37,613 bases of DNA from positions 1 through 37,613 of the forward strand of contig JAAYBA010000274.1 in assembly GCA_012719085.1 (NCBI GenBank), given 5' to 3'. Positions 9,256 through 18,348 of the stretch are shown here, one piece after another. The notes under the pieces are model-generated. The model did no database searches. It was not told the DNA's origin and was given only the letters and a program-made list of their open reading frames with translations. Numbering within the stretch: position 1 is the first letter of the stretch; the number at the start of each line of letters is the position of its first letter. Source of the DNA: Planctomycetota bacterium. GTDB lineage: Bacteria; Planctomycetota; Phycisphaerae; Sedimentisphaerales; Anaerobacaceae. The position numbers were made by a program, and so were the translations under genes.

Positions 9256-9287
9256 AAGCCAGATCCCAAATTAACAGAATCTGGCTT
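9256..9287 (+). promoter_or_regulatory. hairpin just upstream of a small ORF
   Basis: AAGCCAGAT (9256-9264) pairs perfectly with ATCTGGCTT (9279-9287) around a 14-base loop. The stem ends two bases before the purine-rich GGAGGAGGG that precedes the ATG at 9300, so it could influence access to that site. It matches no riboswitch I know. Confidence 0.4.
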
Positions 9288-9299
9288 CGGAGGAGGGTG

Positions 9300-9449
9300 A
9301 TGAAAAGCTTATTACATGCCTTCGAACAGGCCTTGTTTGCTCTCAACAACATCCCTGCTCTTATCATCGTAGCAATGCGCGGAAATTCTTTAGCGAAAAA
9401 GCAAGGATACACAGAAAATACCCGCTGCCGCCCACAAATCAAGGACTAA
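9300..9449 (+). CDS. possible small protein, 49 residues, unknown
   Basis: A short frame starting at ATG 9300, preceded by GGAGGAGGGTG, one of the strongest ribosome sites in the window. The product begins MKSLLHAFEQALFALNN, has a moderately hydrophobic middle (IPALIIVAM) and a basic, polar tail ending in QIKD. I recognise no family. The same frame extends upstream to 9159, but that part lacks a ribosome site. Codon use is richer in A/T than in neighbouring genes (TTA, AAA and AAT are common). It sits between divergent parA and panB. It could be a real small gene, a leader peptide, or chance; conservation in relatives would decide. Confidence 0.35.
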   Translation: MKSLLHAFEQALFALNNIPALIIVAMRGNSLAKKQGYTENTRCRPQIKD

Positions 9450-9526
9450 ATCGGAAAACGGGCATTTTTTTTGCCGTTGCCGACCCAAACGCCTCATTTA
9501 CGACCCTCAATCATTTCATTTTACCC

Positions 9527-9555
9527 TTGCCGACGAGCGTGGGTTCTGCTATTTT
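9527..9555 (+). promoter_or_regulatory. promoter candidate for panB
   Basis: TTGCCG (9527-9532) and TATTTT (9550-9555) are 17 bases apart, and transcription would start about 30 bases before the panB ATG. Each box matches four of six consensus positions. Confidence 0.4.
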
Positions 9556-9592
9556 CACGAAAACTCTGTTACTTGTCTTGGATTCCTGTCGC

Positions 9593-10447
9593 ATGAACGG
9601 CCGCATCACGATTTCCGATCTGCTTGAAGCCAAACGCGACGGTCGCACCATCGCCGCGGTAAGCTGCTACGACTACACCACCGCTCGTCAAGTCAGCCAG
9701 GCCGGCGCCGACATGATTATCGTCGGAGACTCCGCCGCCCAACTGGTGTTCGGCTTCGATTCGACGCTGCCGGCCACGATGGAGATCATGGTCGCGTTGA
9801 CGGCGGCCGTCCGTCGAGGCGCCCCGAACGTCTATCTCGTCGCGGACATGCCTTTCCTATCTTATCAGATCAGCATCGACGAGGCGATTCGAAACGCCGG
9901 TCGATTCCTGGTGGAAGCCGGCGCACAGATGGTCAAGATCGAGGCCACAGGCGCCCATCTGGACACGATCCGAGCCGTCAGTGACGCCGGAATCGCCGTG
10001 ATGGCCCACATCGGCATCCGACCGCAGCGGATCAGCGCCGTCGGGCGGCTTCGCGCCGAGGCCACGACGGCGGAGGTCGCCATGCAATTGATCGACTTGG
10101 CCGGCCAGATGGGTGACGCGGGCGCCGGCGCACTTCTCATTGAGGGAGCGGCGGCCGAAGTCGCCCAGGTTATCACCAAGCGAACCGATCTGCCGGTGAT
10201 CAGTTGCGGGTCGGGTCCGGCCTGCGACGGACAGGTCCTCGTCGCCCCCGACATCCTCGGCCTGACCGAGGGCAAGCTGCCGAAATTTTCCAAGGCATAC
10301 GGCGATCTTGGACCGCGTTCGGTCGAGTCGTTCCGTGCCTACGCCGACGAGGTGAAGGCCCGTCGGTTCCCCGACGACGCGCATAGCTACCATATGAAGC
10401 CGGGCGAATTGCAGCGTCTGACGGAATTGCTCGGCCGCCAAGGCTGA
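9593..10447 (+). CDS. panB: 3-methyl-2-oxobutanoate hydroxymethyltransferase
   Basis: PanB transfers a hydroxymethyl group from methylene-tetrahydrofolate to ketoisovalerate, making ketopantoate for pantothenate and CoA. The 284-residue product has the expected TIM-barrel motifs: VGDS with metal ligand Asp46, VADMPFLSYQ with Asp85, VKIE with Lys115 and Glu117, MAHIGIRPQ, LIEGA with Glu184, and GPACDGQVLV. The frame runs upstream to 9527, but family alignment begins at the ATG at 9593 (MNGRITISDLLEAK). No good Shine-Dalgarno is seen there. Some usually conserved positions differ: GDSAAQ in place of the common GDSLGM, and VKIEATG in place of VKIEGG. panC and panD are not adjacent. A hairpin follows the stop. 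Confidence 0.92.
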   Translation: MNGRITISDLLEAKRDGRTIAAVSCYDYTTARQVSQAGADMIIVGDSAAQLVFGFDSTLPATMEIMVALTAAVRRGAPNVYLVADMPFLSYQISIDEAIRNAGRFLVEAGAQMVKIEATGAHLDTIRAVSDAGIAVMAHIGIRPQRISAVGRLRAEATTAEVAMQLIDLAGQMGDAGAGALLIEGAAAEVAQVITKRTDLPVISCGSGPACDGQVLVAPDILGLTEGKLPKFSKAYGDLGPRSVESFRAYADEVKARRFPDDAHSYHMKPGELQRLTELLGRQG

Positions 10448-10478
10448 CGCCCCCCCGAAAGACCGACATCACAACACC

Positions 10479-10506
10479 GGCGGGCCTGGCCGTGGCCAGA
10501 CCCGCC
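10479..10506. terminator. hairpin between convergent panB and beta-helix gene
   Basis: GGCGGGCCTGGCC and GGCCAGACCCGCC form a 13-bp stem with one mismatch and a 2-base loop. It lies between two convergent stop codons, so it can serve both strands. On the plus strand it is followed by the T-containing stretch TGGTCCTTTCCTG. Confidence 0.6.
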
Positions 10507-10567
10507 TGGTCCTTTCCTGTCCCTTCGTTTCGTCGCAGCGCCTGTTTCCAGGGCCCCTGCATCCGGC

Positions 10568-13500
10568 TCAGTCGGCCGCGACGCTGGCCTGCGCGGTGCC
10601 GCCGTACGCGCCCATGTTGATCCGCGAGTTTCCGACAACAGCGCCGTCGAGTGCCACAGGTTCGTCCAGAATGGAGACGCCCGGGTCCCCTGCATCAATG
10701 CATGGACTGGTCCCTGCATCCGACCGCCAGAGGTCGGCAACGTCATCCCAACGGGCCCCCTGGCTCTGGAGATGGTAATCACCAGCCGTCCACACAGAGT
10801 CCGACCACTGCCCGGAAGAGACGAAGAGCGGGTCGGCGTCGATATTGCCCTCGCCGGGCCAGCCCCCCTGCACGTTGGAGTAGGTCAACTCCGCGCGATT
10901 GTCACCGATCTGAACGCCATCGCTGTCGTTGAAGTAGATGATCGAGTTGGTTACGATCGCCCCGAGAGTGTTCAGCCCGGCCGCGAGGTTCTCCACAACC
11001 GTGCAATTGGTCAGCCACGGCCGTCCGCCCACGACGCCCACGCCGTGATTACCCGCTACGAGACAATTCAGGAACGTCGGCATACTGTGACGAACCGTGC
11101 GCGATCCCGTTGGAATCCACATCTCCACCCCGATGCCGAGGTTGCCGATGATGCGGGACGCGACGACGCTGGGTCGGCTCTGGTTGATAATGAACATCCC
11201 CGTCTCATTGCCTGCGATAGTGCATCGCCTGATCGTAGGTGTGGAGCCGGAGACGAGAACACCGGCCATGCCTCCGGAGACGGTCACGCCATCCAGAACG
11301 CTGTCGGCCTGTTCACCCTCCGCGAACGTGACGACATTGGCATGCCCCTCGATAACGGTAGCGGCCACCACGGCCGGATCGTCCGGGTTCGCAGAGCGGA
11401 CCGTCGCCGCCTTGCCGGCGAAGTCGATCGACTCGCGATGGACACCCTGAGGCAGCACGATCTCGTCGCCCGCCTGGGCCGCGGCGATTGCGTGCTGCAC
11501 GTAGTCGAATCGCTCGCCCGTCGTGGCGTTCTGCACGGCCCCGTCGAGAATGGAGTAACCGAAGGCCAGCCTCAGGCCCTGGATCGGCCCATAGGCGCCG
11601 CCCAGCCACACAAGCGAGGCGCCCTGCAATGAGGGCGACAAGCCATACGGCGCGGCGGGCAGATCGACGTTCATCACGCCGTAGTTGGCCGTGATGCACG
11701 CGAGTCGAATCTGACCGCCGGACTCTTCTCCATCGAGGTACGCAATGAGACAGCCGTCCACGATCGGTTGCCGTTGTCCCTTTCTGGCCTTGGCGATCAC
11801 GAACACCTCAACGTGTTCGGGATCGGCGACGTCGGCGCCGTAGATGTCGCCTTCATCGTCGCGTTCATCGGTCCAGACGACATACCGGCCGGAGACCGAC
11901 GGATCGCGCTGCCGCCCTGGGGCATCGCAGACCGTGAACACCCGGATGTTGTCCAGGTCCGAAAGATCGGCGGCGTAGATATCGCCATCCCCTTCCCAGA
12001 CCGCGAGATTGTCGCAGATGTCGACGACGTCATCGTAGTCGTTGGCCGGATTCTGAATCGGCAGCGGGTCTCTGCGACCGGCGTTCGTGGCCACGGTGAA
12101 GTAGACGGGATTCTGCAGGTCGCCGATATCGGCGCCGCAGATATCGTACGGCATGTTGTTCCATTGGCCTGCGATGTTCTTGTCAATCTCCGCGTGCCGA
12201 ACCCAGACGACCTTGCGGCCTGAGATGGCCGGGTGGCTGTAGGACTCGTAATCCGTGTGCGTTCGCAGGGCGATCTGCTCTTCCGTGGCAAGGTGGCGAA
12301 CGAAGATACTCGTGCACATCCGCGTCAGAGCGCCGCTGGCGCGGTCGCCGCCAGCCCAGACGACCAGGTTGCCATCTACCTTCGGCTGCGTGCTGAATCC
12401 ACCGGCCGAGAACGTCTCGGTCAGTTGCGTGGCGAAATCCGTGTAGGCGATCTGCCAGGCGAGGTTCCCAGGGTCCGAGACCGCCACGACCTTCGTCCCG
12501 GAGACGTCGGTATACCGCGGGGTCTGGTTGCCGATCGGCTCGATTGTCAACGCCCGCAGGTTGGTTGTCGTCCTGACCGCCACGATGCGCACCTGACTCG
12601 GCTCGCTGTCGCCGAACCCGTCGCTGACGATCAACTCGAAGGTGTAGATCCCGCCCGGCTCGGCATCGAAAGCCGGCGTGGCCGTTTCCGGGTTCTGCAA
12701 AACGACGCTCGGTCCGCTCCGTTGGGTCCACTGGTAGCTCAGCCGCCCGACCGGATCGGGATCGTGGGAGCCGCTGCCGTCCAGCGTGATCTGTCCGGGG
12801 GCCGGCCAGACGCGGTCCTGGCCGGCATTGGCCGTGGGAAGGTGGTTGGGCCCGACGTAGACCAGGACCTCGTCCGGCCCGCTGGCGTACCGACTGTCAG
12901 CAACCACCAACTGGAACACGTAACGGCCCTCGGCCGGCGCGACAAATGAGGGATACGCCGAATCAGCATTCTCGATGACAACATCCTGCCCGGAGACCTG
13001 TGTCCACTGGTACGTCTGGGTATCGAAGGAATCGTAGAAGAAACTGTCTGCGCCGTCGAGCGTGACCGTCTGACCCACCTCGAGGACGTGCACGTCGCCG
13101 CCCGCCGAGGCCACCGGCTTGACGTAGCCGACGTACTCATCGGCGCCAATGTCGATCCGGCTGGCATAGACGCGCTGCTCGCCGTCGATGTCGGTCTGGC
13201 CGACTGGGGGGACAAAATCCGGGTCGCCTGCATTGATGCAGGGCGAGTCCAGCGTCAGGTGGAAGTTCCTGCTCGTCGAGGCCAGGAACAGCGGATTGTC
13301 GCTGACATTCCCGTTCACCCCGGTCTGGTCTCCGTCTCCATCGTACACGACCGAGTAGGTCTGCGGGTCCAGGTATCCGTAGTTGCCGGGCACGTTGCCC
13401 CAGACGTTGTTGAACGCAAGCGAGGCATATTCAAGATCGCCTTCCCAGAACATGCCCCCCCCTGATCCGGCCTCGCAGAGGAGGTTGTTGAAGACGCGGG

Positions 13501-14299
13501 CGGATCCATATTCCGGCGCGGCGACGAGATACAGGTTGCCGCCCATGCCCTCGCCGATCCCGATGCCCAGCGTCGATCCGAACTCGCAGTCGTTGCGCAC
13601 AAAGGTATTGTTGTAGACCTGCCCGGCAAATGTCACCAGACCGCCGCCGAGGTAGGCGGAGTTCTCAAAAATCATGTTGTTGTGAATCGTGGGCTCGCCG
13701 AAATAGCCGATGATCCCGGCGCCGACATAGGCGCTGTTGTTGCGAATGGTGTTGTATGTGATCATGGGACTGCACTGCCAGCAGCCGATCCCTCCACCAA
13801 AGCAGAGATCGACCTGCATCTGACTCTCGGAGATGCGGAAGAGGCCCTCGTTGCGGACGATCACGTTCTTCGTGATGGTCGGCGAGCTGCGGTTGCAGTA
13901 GATTCCGCCGCCCATGTAAAGCCTCTCGGTATCGTTGCCGCCAAGCTCAGGGTGGAGCGTGCCGCCGCCGCCGGTGATCGTGAAGCCGGCCAGCACCGCC
14001 TGGGAGGTCTGCCCTCCCGCAAACGTGACCACCGAGCCGTTGGCATCGCCTTTGAGAACGGTGTAGCTGACAATCCTGGGATCGTCGGGGTCCGTGCTGG
14101 TCACTGTGATATTCTTGCGTCGGAAATCGATGGTCTGGAAGTAGACCCCCGGCGCCACCAGCACGGTGTCGCCGTCGACAGCGGCGTCGATTCCCGCCTG
14201 AAGGGTCGGATAGTCGCTCGGAACCCTTCGTACCTCCGCCCAGCCGGCCCCTGCACAGACCACCACCACAAGGACCGCCAATAGACTCGTTCTTTTCAT
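10568..14299 (-). CDS. secreted beta-helix / PKD-like / propeller protein
   Basis: A 1243-residue exported protein. Residues 1-21 are a signal peptide (MKRTSLLAVL core, GWA at the cleavage site). A right-handed parallel beta-helix follows (about 25-390), with Asn-rich turns such as NNMIFENSAYLGGG and the common closing motif SPCINAGDPD. Two PKD-like domains come next (about 395-580, each with YQWTQ.SG and TANAGQD-type motifs). A TolB-like propeller region (about 585-915) carries repeated VVWTDERDDEGDIYGAD-type blades. A second beta-helix (about 915-1185) ends with SPCIDAGDPG and NMGAYGG. Such helices often bind or cleave polysaccharides, but no catalytic triad is evident. Start: ATG 14299 follows AAAGGTGAGG; the frame upstream to 14431 is not signal-like. 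Confidence 0.88.
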   Translation of the reverse strand: MKRTSLLAVLVVVVCAGAGWAEVRRVPSDYPTLQAGIDAAVDGDTVLVAPGVYFQTIDFRRKNITVTSTDPDDPRIVSYTVLKGDANGSVVTFAGGQTSQAVLAGFTITGGGGTLHPELGGNDTERLYMGGGIYCNRSSPTITKNVIVRNEGLFRISESQMQVDLCFGGGIGCWQCSPMITYNTIRNNSAYVGAGIIGYFGEPTIHNNMIFENSAYLGGGLVTFAGQVYNNTFVRNDCEFGSTLGIGIGEGMGGNLYLVAAPEYGSARVFNNLLCEAGSGGGMFWEGDLEYASLAFNNVWGNVPGNYGYLDPQTYSVVYDGDGDQTGVNGNVSDNPLFLASTSRNFHLTLDSPCINAGDPDFVPPVGQTDIDGEQRVYASRIDIGADEYVGYVKPVASAGGDVHVLEVGQTVTLDGADSFFYDSFDTQTYQWTQVSGQDVVIENADSAYPSFVAPAEGRYVFQLVVADSRYASGPDEVLVYVGPNHLPTANAGQDRVWPAPGQITLDGSGSHDPDPVGRLSYQWTQRSGPSVVLQNPETATPAFDAEPGGIYTFELIVSDGFGDSEPSQVRIVAVRTTTNLRALTIEPIGNQTPRYTDVSGTKVVAVSDPGNLAWQIAYTDFATQLTETFSAGGFSTQPKVDGNLVVWAGGDRASGALTRMCTSIFVRHLATEEQIALRTHTDYESYSHPAISGRKVVWVRHAEIDKNIAGQWNNMPYDICGADIGDLQNPVYFTVATNAGRRDPLPIQNPANDYDDVVDICDNLAVWEGDGDIYAADLSDLDNIRVFTVCDAPGRQRDPSVSGRYVVWTDERDDEGDIYGADVADPEHVEVFVIAKARKGQRQPIVDGCLIAYLDGEESGGQIRLACITANYGVMNVDLPAAPYGLSPSLQGASLVWLGGAYGPIQGLRLAFGYSILDGAVQNATTGERFDYVQHAIAAAQAGDEIVLPQGVHRESIDFAGKAATVRSANPDDPAVVAATVIEGHANVVTFAEGEQADSVLDGVTVSGGMAGVLVSGSTPTIRRCTIAGNETGMFIINQSRPSVVASRIIGNLGIGVEMWIPTGSRTVRHSMPTFLNCLVAGNHGVGVVGGRPWLTNCTVVENLAAGLNTLGAIVTNSIIYFNDSDGVQIGDNRAELTYSNVQGGWPGEGNIDADPLFVSSGQWSDSVWTAGDYHLQSQGARWDDVADLWRSDAGTSPCIDAGDPGVSILDEPVALDGAVVGNSRINMGAYGGTAQASVAAD

Positions 14300-14639
14300 G
14301 TCCTCACCTTTCTCAGAGACCCGCACGCAGTGAACAGGTATGCCGGGAGATCGGCCTGCCTCCAGGTACAGGCCAGATACAAAAGTATACCCGAATTTGG
14401 TCGTTATTTCAAGGCATTTCACGGTCTGCACGCCATCGGCGCTGTGGATCGCGTGGCTCCTGCCTTCCCCTATATAGACGCGCCGGACGGGCCGGCATTG
14501 CGCGAAAAATGGCCGATTCAGCCGAAACGAGCGTCGTCACCATACGCCGGGCAATCTACATCGGGCGTGTTACCGGGTTGTTACGGATGTGCCACTTTCG
14601 TGTGATTCTCGGGGTCTCTGGGGTCTTCACGCCGGCAAA
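14300..14639. other. intergenic region upstream of the beta-helix gene
   Basis: About 340 bases between two minus-strand genes. It contains a near-consensus promoter at 14384-14412. I found no clear terminator for the upstream glycosylase gene and no further gene. Confidence 0.55.
14384..14412 (-). promoter_or_regulatory. near-consensus sigma-70 promoter of the beta-helix gene
   Basis: TTGAAA (14412-14407), a 17-base spacer and TATACT (14389-14384) on the minus strand match five of six positions in each box. Transcription would begin near 14377, giving a leader of about 78 bases. This is one of the best promoter matches in the window. Confidence 0.7.
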
Positions 14640-15401
14640 CTACCCCTTGCCGCGATCCGGGACGGGCAGACCCAGCTCGACGAGGACTTTCTTCATGTCC
14701 TCCCAGACCCTGCCACGCGTCTCGGGGGTGTAGTTCCGCAGGATGTAGGCGGGATGGTAAGTGGCCATGAGTTTGATCGGGGGCCGGCCGATCCCAGTCG
14801 AATACTCGTGGAAGTGGCCGCGAAGCTGGCCGATCGGCTTGTCCGTCTCCAGGAGGGTCCTGGCGGCATGGGCGCCGAGAGCGATGATGACCTCAGGCCC
14901 GATCGCCTCGATCTGTCGCTGCAGGTACGGAAGGCAACTGAAGATCTCTTCCTCCCTGGGGTCGCGGTTGCCTGGCGGGCGGCACTTGAGAATGTTGCCG
15001 ATGAAGACATCCTCGCGTTTCAGGCCGCAGGCGCCGATGATCTTGTCCAGCAGTTGTCCTGCACGCCCGACGAAGGGCCGGCCTTGCGCATCTTCATCGG
15101 CCCCCGGCGCCTCACCGACGAACATGATGCGTGCGGTCGAACTGCCCTCGCCCGGCACGGGGTGGGTCCGGGTCGAACCCAGGCCGCACTTGCAGCACTG
15201 GCGGACCTCCGCAGCGACGGCCTCGAGTTCGCCAATCGCACCGGAAGTGCTTGCCTTGACAGGAGGCCCTCCGAGCGGTTCCCGTCGCAGCGGCTCGACC
15301 GATTCGTGCGATTTGGCGCCGCGAATCACATATCCGGTGAAGAACCCTTCCATGTCAAGGTGCTGGCGAACGACCTTGTCCGTATCGACTTCCTTAGCCA
15401 T
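14640..15401 (-). CDS. uracil-DNA glycosylase, family 4 type with iron-sulfur cluster
   Basis: This enzyme removes uracil from DNA to start base-excision repair. The 253-residue product shows [20 protein letters not shown] (about 96-115), the uracil-binding and activating motif of families 4 and 5, and HPAYILRN (216-223), the second active-site motif. Four cysteines suit a 4Fe-4S cluster: Cys69, Cys72, Cys140 and Cys156. Residues 1-60 are a poorly conserved extension seen in many bacterial members. Family 4 is favoured by the GEAPG motif and Cys spacing. It sits alone inside the secreted-protein block and probably has its own promoter. The ATG has little leader before it. Confidence 0.92.
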   Translation of the reverse strand: MAKEVDTDKVVRQHLDMEGFFTGYVIRGAKSHESVEPLRREPLGGPPVKASTSGAIGELEAVAAEVRQCCKCGLGSTRTHPVPGEGSSTARIMFVGEAPGADEDAQGRPFVGRAGQLLDKIIGACGLKREDVFIGNILKCRPPGNRDPREEEIFSCLPYLQRQIEAIGPEVIIALGAHAARTLLETDKPIGQLRGHFHEYSTGIGRPPIKLMATYHPAYILRNYTPETRGRVWEDMKKVLVELGLPVPDRGKG

Positions 15402-15407
15402 CTCGGT

Positions 15408-15436
15408 ATTCTATCGCAGCGGCCGGACGAGCACAA
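15408..15436 (-). promoter_or_regulatory. promoter candidate for the uracil-DNA glycosylase, possibly leaderless mRNA
   Basis: TTGTGC (15436-15431), a 17-base spacer and TAGAAT (15413-15408) on the minus strand. The -10 box lies six bases before the ATG, so transcription would begin at or next to the start codon. Confidence 0.38.
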
Positions 15437-15472
15437 ACAAAAACAGGGCCCATGCCGTTTGGACATGGGCCC
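15434..15472 (-). terminator. rho-independent terminator of the ThuA-like/LamG gene
   Basis: GGGCCCATG and CATGGGCCC form a perfect 9-bp stem with a 9-base loop (15446-15472). On the minus strand it is followed by TGTTTTTGTTTG. It lies about 55 bases past the stop of the upstream gene. Confidence 0.85.
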
Positions 15473-15526
15473 CGTCGTGTGACACAGGAAGAGCCAACCT
15501 GCGTTCCGCAGGCGGCTGTGATGAGG

Positions 15527-17716
15527 TTACAGACCGGCCAGTTCGGCGATCTCTTCGGCCGACAACGCCCTGTCGTAGAGGCGAACCTCGTCCATCAGGC
15601 CCGGCATCTCACGCTGGAGATCGCCGCCGTTGTTCCAGGCGCCCAGCGCCGCGCCACCGAGAATCAGGTTCTCCAGCGGCGCTTCGAGGATGCGGATGTC
15701 CTCCAGTTGGCCGTTCAGATACAGGGCCACTTCGGTCTCGGAGATCGTCAGGACCATGTGACTCCACGCCGCCGGAAGGACCGGCGTGACACCCTGAAGG
15801 TCCTGATCAACGCCGTTGATCCCCGCGTTGACCATCCCGTAGCTGAGCTTGAAGTGCACAGCGCCGTCGGTCCAGTCGTTCGTGTTGATGCCGCCGGCGA
15901 ACTGCAATCCGCTCAGATCCGCCGTGGGGAACACCCACATCGAGATGCTGCACGCGCCGAAGACCGTCTCGTCGCCGCCGATGCGGGGGACATCCACCGC
16001 ATCGTCGTCGCCGTCGAGAACCAGAACGCCGTCCAGGATCATGGCGTCACCGAGAAGGGTCCCGTCATTGCCGTTGCCCGTGGCATCGCTGGCATCGGCA
16101 TCGAAGGGATAGTGGGCCAGGAGACCCTCGGCCAGCGGATCGGCCGGCTCTTCGGGCTCTTCCGGCTCGATGAGCATGTACGCCACCGCGTTGAGGAACA
16201 TCTGCGCGCCGTCTTCATACAGGTCATACATGCCCGCCGTCTCGGAGTTGATGCCATCCGCCTCGCGCGCGCCGGTGAGGAACACCAGCCGCGGACCGGC
16301 CAGCACATCCGTTCCGGCTCCGCCGTCATGCGTCAACATGGCGCCGGCCGGCCACTCGGCGATCATCATCGCGCCGACAGGCCCCGCGCCCTCGGACGCA
16401 GCGGAAACCGTGGCCAGAACCACGCCTTCGTCATCCGGCGCGTCGGTCACAACTGAAATACCCCGCGCCAGTGTCCCGTCGGCATAGGTCGCAACACCGG
16501 CAAACGGATTGTCCATCGTGCCGTCGGTCAACGCGATCCCCGCGAAGATGGGGTGCTCCGGATCGGTGACGGTCAGGCTGATGTCCCCGGTGGTGTCCGG
16601 GATCGTGTTGCCGGTGGCAAAGCCCATGCGGTTCTGCCGAATCACGTAGCCACCCAGGATCATCATGGGCGCCGAGACATTGTTCCATGTCGTCGCCGCG
16701 TCATTCTGAAAACTGCCGCTGGCAACCGAACGGCCGACGATCACCAGATCCGCCGCGTTGACCACGTTCACGTCGGGCGTACCCGTCTGCACGTATCGCA
16801 TCACGTCGTAGCCGGCGCCCTTGAGCAAATCGGTGTACGCCTTGTCGGCCGCCTCAGTGAAGCCGACCCCGGCCGCGCCGCCCGAAGGGGCGTCATCGGC
16901 CGCATGGAGGGAAACCCACACGACCAGCGACCTGCCGAGCATATAGGAGATGGCGTTGCGCAGCAGTTGCTCGCCATCGGCCGTCAGGTTGAACGCGCCC
17001 TGCGGGGTCGCGTCGACCTCCTGCGTTCCGGCCGAGAACATCATACGCTGGCCGCCGGCGATCTGACCGGCGCCGTCGTAGAACTCCACGCCGGCGTCCC
17101 ACACGGCGATCCAGGCCGCATCGAGATCCGCCCCTTTGGCGATCAACTGACCGTTGCCCATATCGAGGGTACCGATCAGCGAAGTCTGACCGGTGCCCGT
17201 CGTCCCGTCCACCGCCTGCACAAGCACGGCCGGCGAATTCGGATCGTTCGGGTCGGCGGCCGCGAGCGGAACGAACCGGAACACGGAACTCGCCGCGTCC
17301 ACCGCTTCCATCGCCGCCCCGACCGGATTGACGACGTCTGTGCTGTTGACCCATTGCCACCGGCTGCTCCGGACCAGATAGGCGCTCATCTGAATCAGCG
17401 GCGTCGTAACCGAATTCCATTGCGTCACCTTCTCGCCGCCGGCGTAGTCGCCGCTGTTCGTCGCCCGGCTCATGATGATCAGATCGGCGGCATTCAGGGC
17501 CTCGATCTTGTTCGGATCCAGATCGACCCAGTTGCCCCGCTGCACATCGACGGTGTGCCCCTCGGCCACGAGCCAGTCTTCCAGGGCCTGATCGTCCTGG
17601 ACGCCATCTCCATCGGTGTCGTATATCTGGGAGACGAGAATGATGTCCGCCGCCTGTACGGCGGGGACCAGACAGAAGCCAAGTACCGCTAACATGAGAA
17701 CGATTCTTCGTGACAT
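15527..17716 (-). CDS. secreted protein: duplicated ThuA-like domain plus LamG
   Basis: A 729-residue exported protein starting at ATG 17716 after a strong AAGGAGGA. Residues 1-22 are the signal peptide ([14 protein letters not shown], cut after QA). Residues 23-258 and about 265-515 look like two copies of one alpha/beta domain, probably glutamine amidotransferase- or ThuA-like. Each holds an AADLIIMSR or AADLVIVGR strand, a W-N-S/N-V-(T/S)-(T/A)-P segment, [10 protein letters not shown] or [10 protein letters not shown], and a closing helix with AISYML or AVAYML. An acidic linker ([11 protein letters not shown]) leads to a LamG/concanavalin-like domain (about 531-729) ending [15 protein letters not shown]. 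No catalytic cysteine is apparent. It may bind glycans at the surface; the function is unproven. Confidence 0.85.
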   Translation of the reverse strand: MSRRIVLMLAVLGFCLVPAVQAADIILVSQIYDTDGDGVQDDQALEDWLVAEGHTVDVQRGNWVDLDPNKIEALNAADLIIMSRATNSGDYAGGEKVTQWNSVTTPLIQMSAYLVRSSRWQWVNSTDVVNPVGAAMEAVDAASSVFRFVPLAAADPNDPNSPAVLVQAVDGTTGTGQTSLIGTLDMGNGQLIAKGADLDAAWIAVWDAGVEFYDGAGQIAGGQRMMFSAGTQEVDATPQGAFNLTADGEQLLRNAISYMLGRSLVVWVSLHAADDAPSGGAAGVGFTEAADKAYTDLLKGAGYDVMRYVQTGTPDVNVVNAADLVIVGRSVASGSFQNDAATTWNNVSAPMMILGGYVIRQNRMGFATGNTIPDTTGDISLTVTDPEHPIFAGIALTDGTMDNPFAGVATYADGTLARGISVVTDAPDDEGVVLATVSAASEGAGPVGAMMIAEWPAGAMLTHDGGAGTDVLAGPRLVFLTGAREADGINSETAGMYDLYEDGAQMFLNAVAYMLIEPEEPEEPADPLAEGLLAHYPFDADASDATGNGNDGTLLGDAMILDGVLVLDGDDDAVDVPRIGGDETVFGACSISMWVFPTADLSGLQFAGGINTNDWTDGAVHFKLSYGMVNAGINGVDQDLQGVTPVLPAAWSHMVLTISETEVALYLNGQLEDIRILEAPLENLILGGAALGAWNNGGDLQREMPGLMDEVRLYDRALSAEEIAELAGL

Positions 17717-18155
17717 GCGATAGTCCTCCTTCGAATTCGACATCAGTAACGACATGGTCGCCGAACTCTTCGGTCGTCGGCCTGACGCGACGAATACGTG
17801 GTTCGACGATACGATTTCGCCCGGCTACGATCCGGACGATGTACTTCAGACCAAGGCCCGAAGCACTCGGCAACGGCTCACCGCGATCCGCTCGAAGCCG
17901 GTCGCCTCGACACAGATCCTGCATGTGCGTGCGCGGCCTCCACAAGACACACGGATTGCTGCTGCCCGGAATAGAATTGACCTCCTTCTTTGAACGACGC
18001 ACTGCGATGACGGGAATGACCGTGAGGCACGCCACCTCAACACGCATAGACTGTCACCCACCTCAGAACCGGACTTTCAAGCCTTTCCGCCGCATCGGCC
18101 GTTCACACCCAACTCTCGGCCCCTGAGAATGAGAATCGCAGGATACTCTGACTTC

Positions 18156-18185
18156 CTTATACTCGATTTGCCACCGGGACATCAA
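18156..18185 (-). promoter_or_regulatory. promoter candidate for the ThuA-like/LamG gene
   Basis: TTGATG (18185-18180), an 18-base spacer and TATAAG (18161-18156) on the minus strand. Four and five of six positions match consensus. Confidence 0.4.
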
Positions 18186-18259
18186 GAAGAACCAGGGGCA
18201 TCTGCGCAGAAGTTTCGGCGCCGGGTCACAAACGGCCCCCAGAGCCGGCTGGATAGAAG

Positions 18260-18290
18260 CGGGGCCTGCCCCCTATGGGTGCAGGCCCCG
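18260..18290 (-). terminator. hairpin after the LamG/discoidin-like gene
   Basis: CGGGGCCTGC and GCAGGCCCCG form a perfect 10-bp stem with an 11-base loop, about 60 bases past the stop. The minus strand continues CTTCTATCC, with only a weak T-rich tract. Confidence 0.6.
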
Positions 18291-18348
18291 TGATTGTGCC
18301 TATCACTGCGCCCGGTTGGCCGGGACACATTGTGTCACTCGATGTCCG

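Larger units (their letters stand above)
8907..9592. other. intergenic region between parA and panB
   Basis: About 690 bases between divergent genes. The part from about 9160 to 9520 is visibly richer in A and T than its neighbours. It contains a 9-bp hairpin, a possible 49-codon gene with a strong ribosome site, a run of eight T at 9465-9472 and a promoter candidate for panB. The region 8907-9160 shows nothing recognisable. Confidence 0.55.
17717..18348. other. intergenic region upstream of the ThuA-like/LamG gene
   Basis: About 630 bases between two minus-strand secreted-protein genes. It holds the terminator-like hairpin of the LamG/discoidin-like gene at 18260-18290 and a promoter candidate at 18156-18185. 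If that promoter is used the next mRNA has an unusually long leader of about 430 bases. Short frames within it resemble no known protein. Confidence 0.55.

Noticed and set aside
9251-9442. 63-codon minus-strand frame overlapping the small plus-strand ORF
   Set aside because: No ribosome site; the opposite strand has a much stronger one.
9465-9472. Run of eight T as an intrinsic terminator
   Set aside because: No stable GC-rich hairpin precedes it on the plus strand, so only a weak case can be made.
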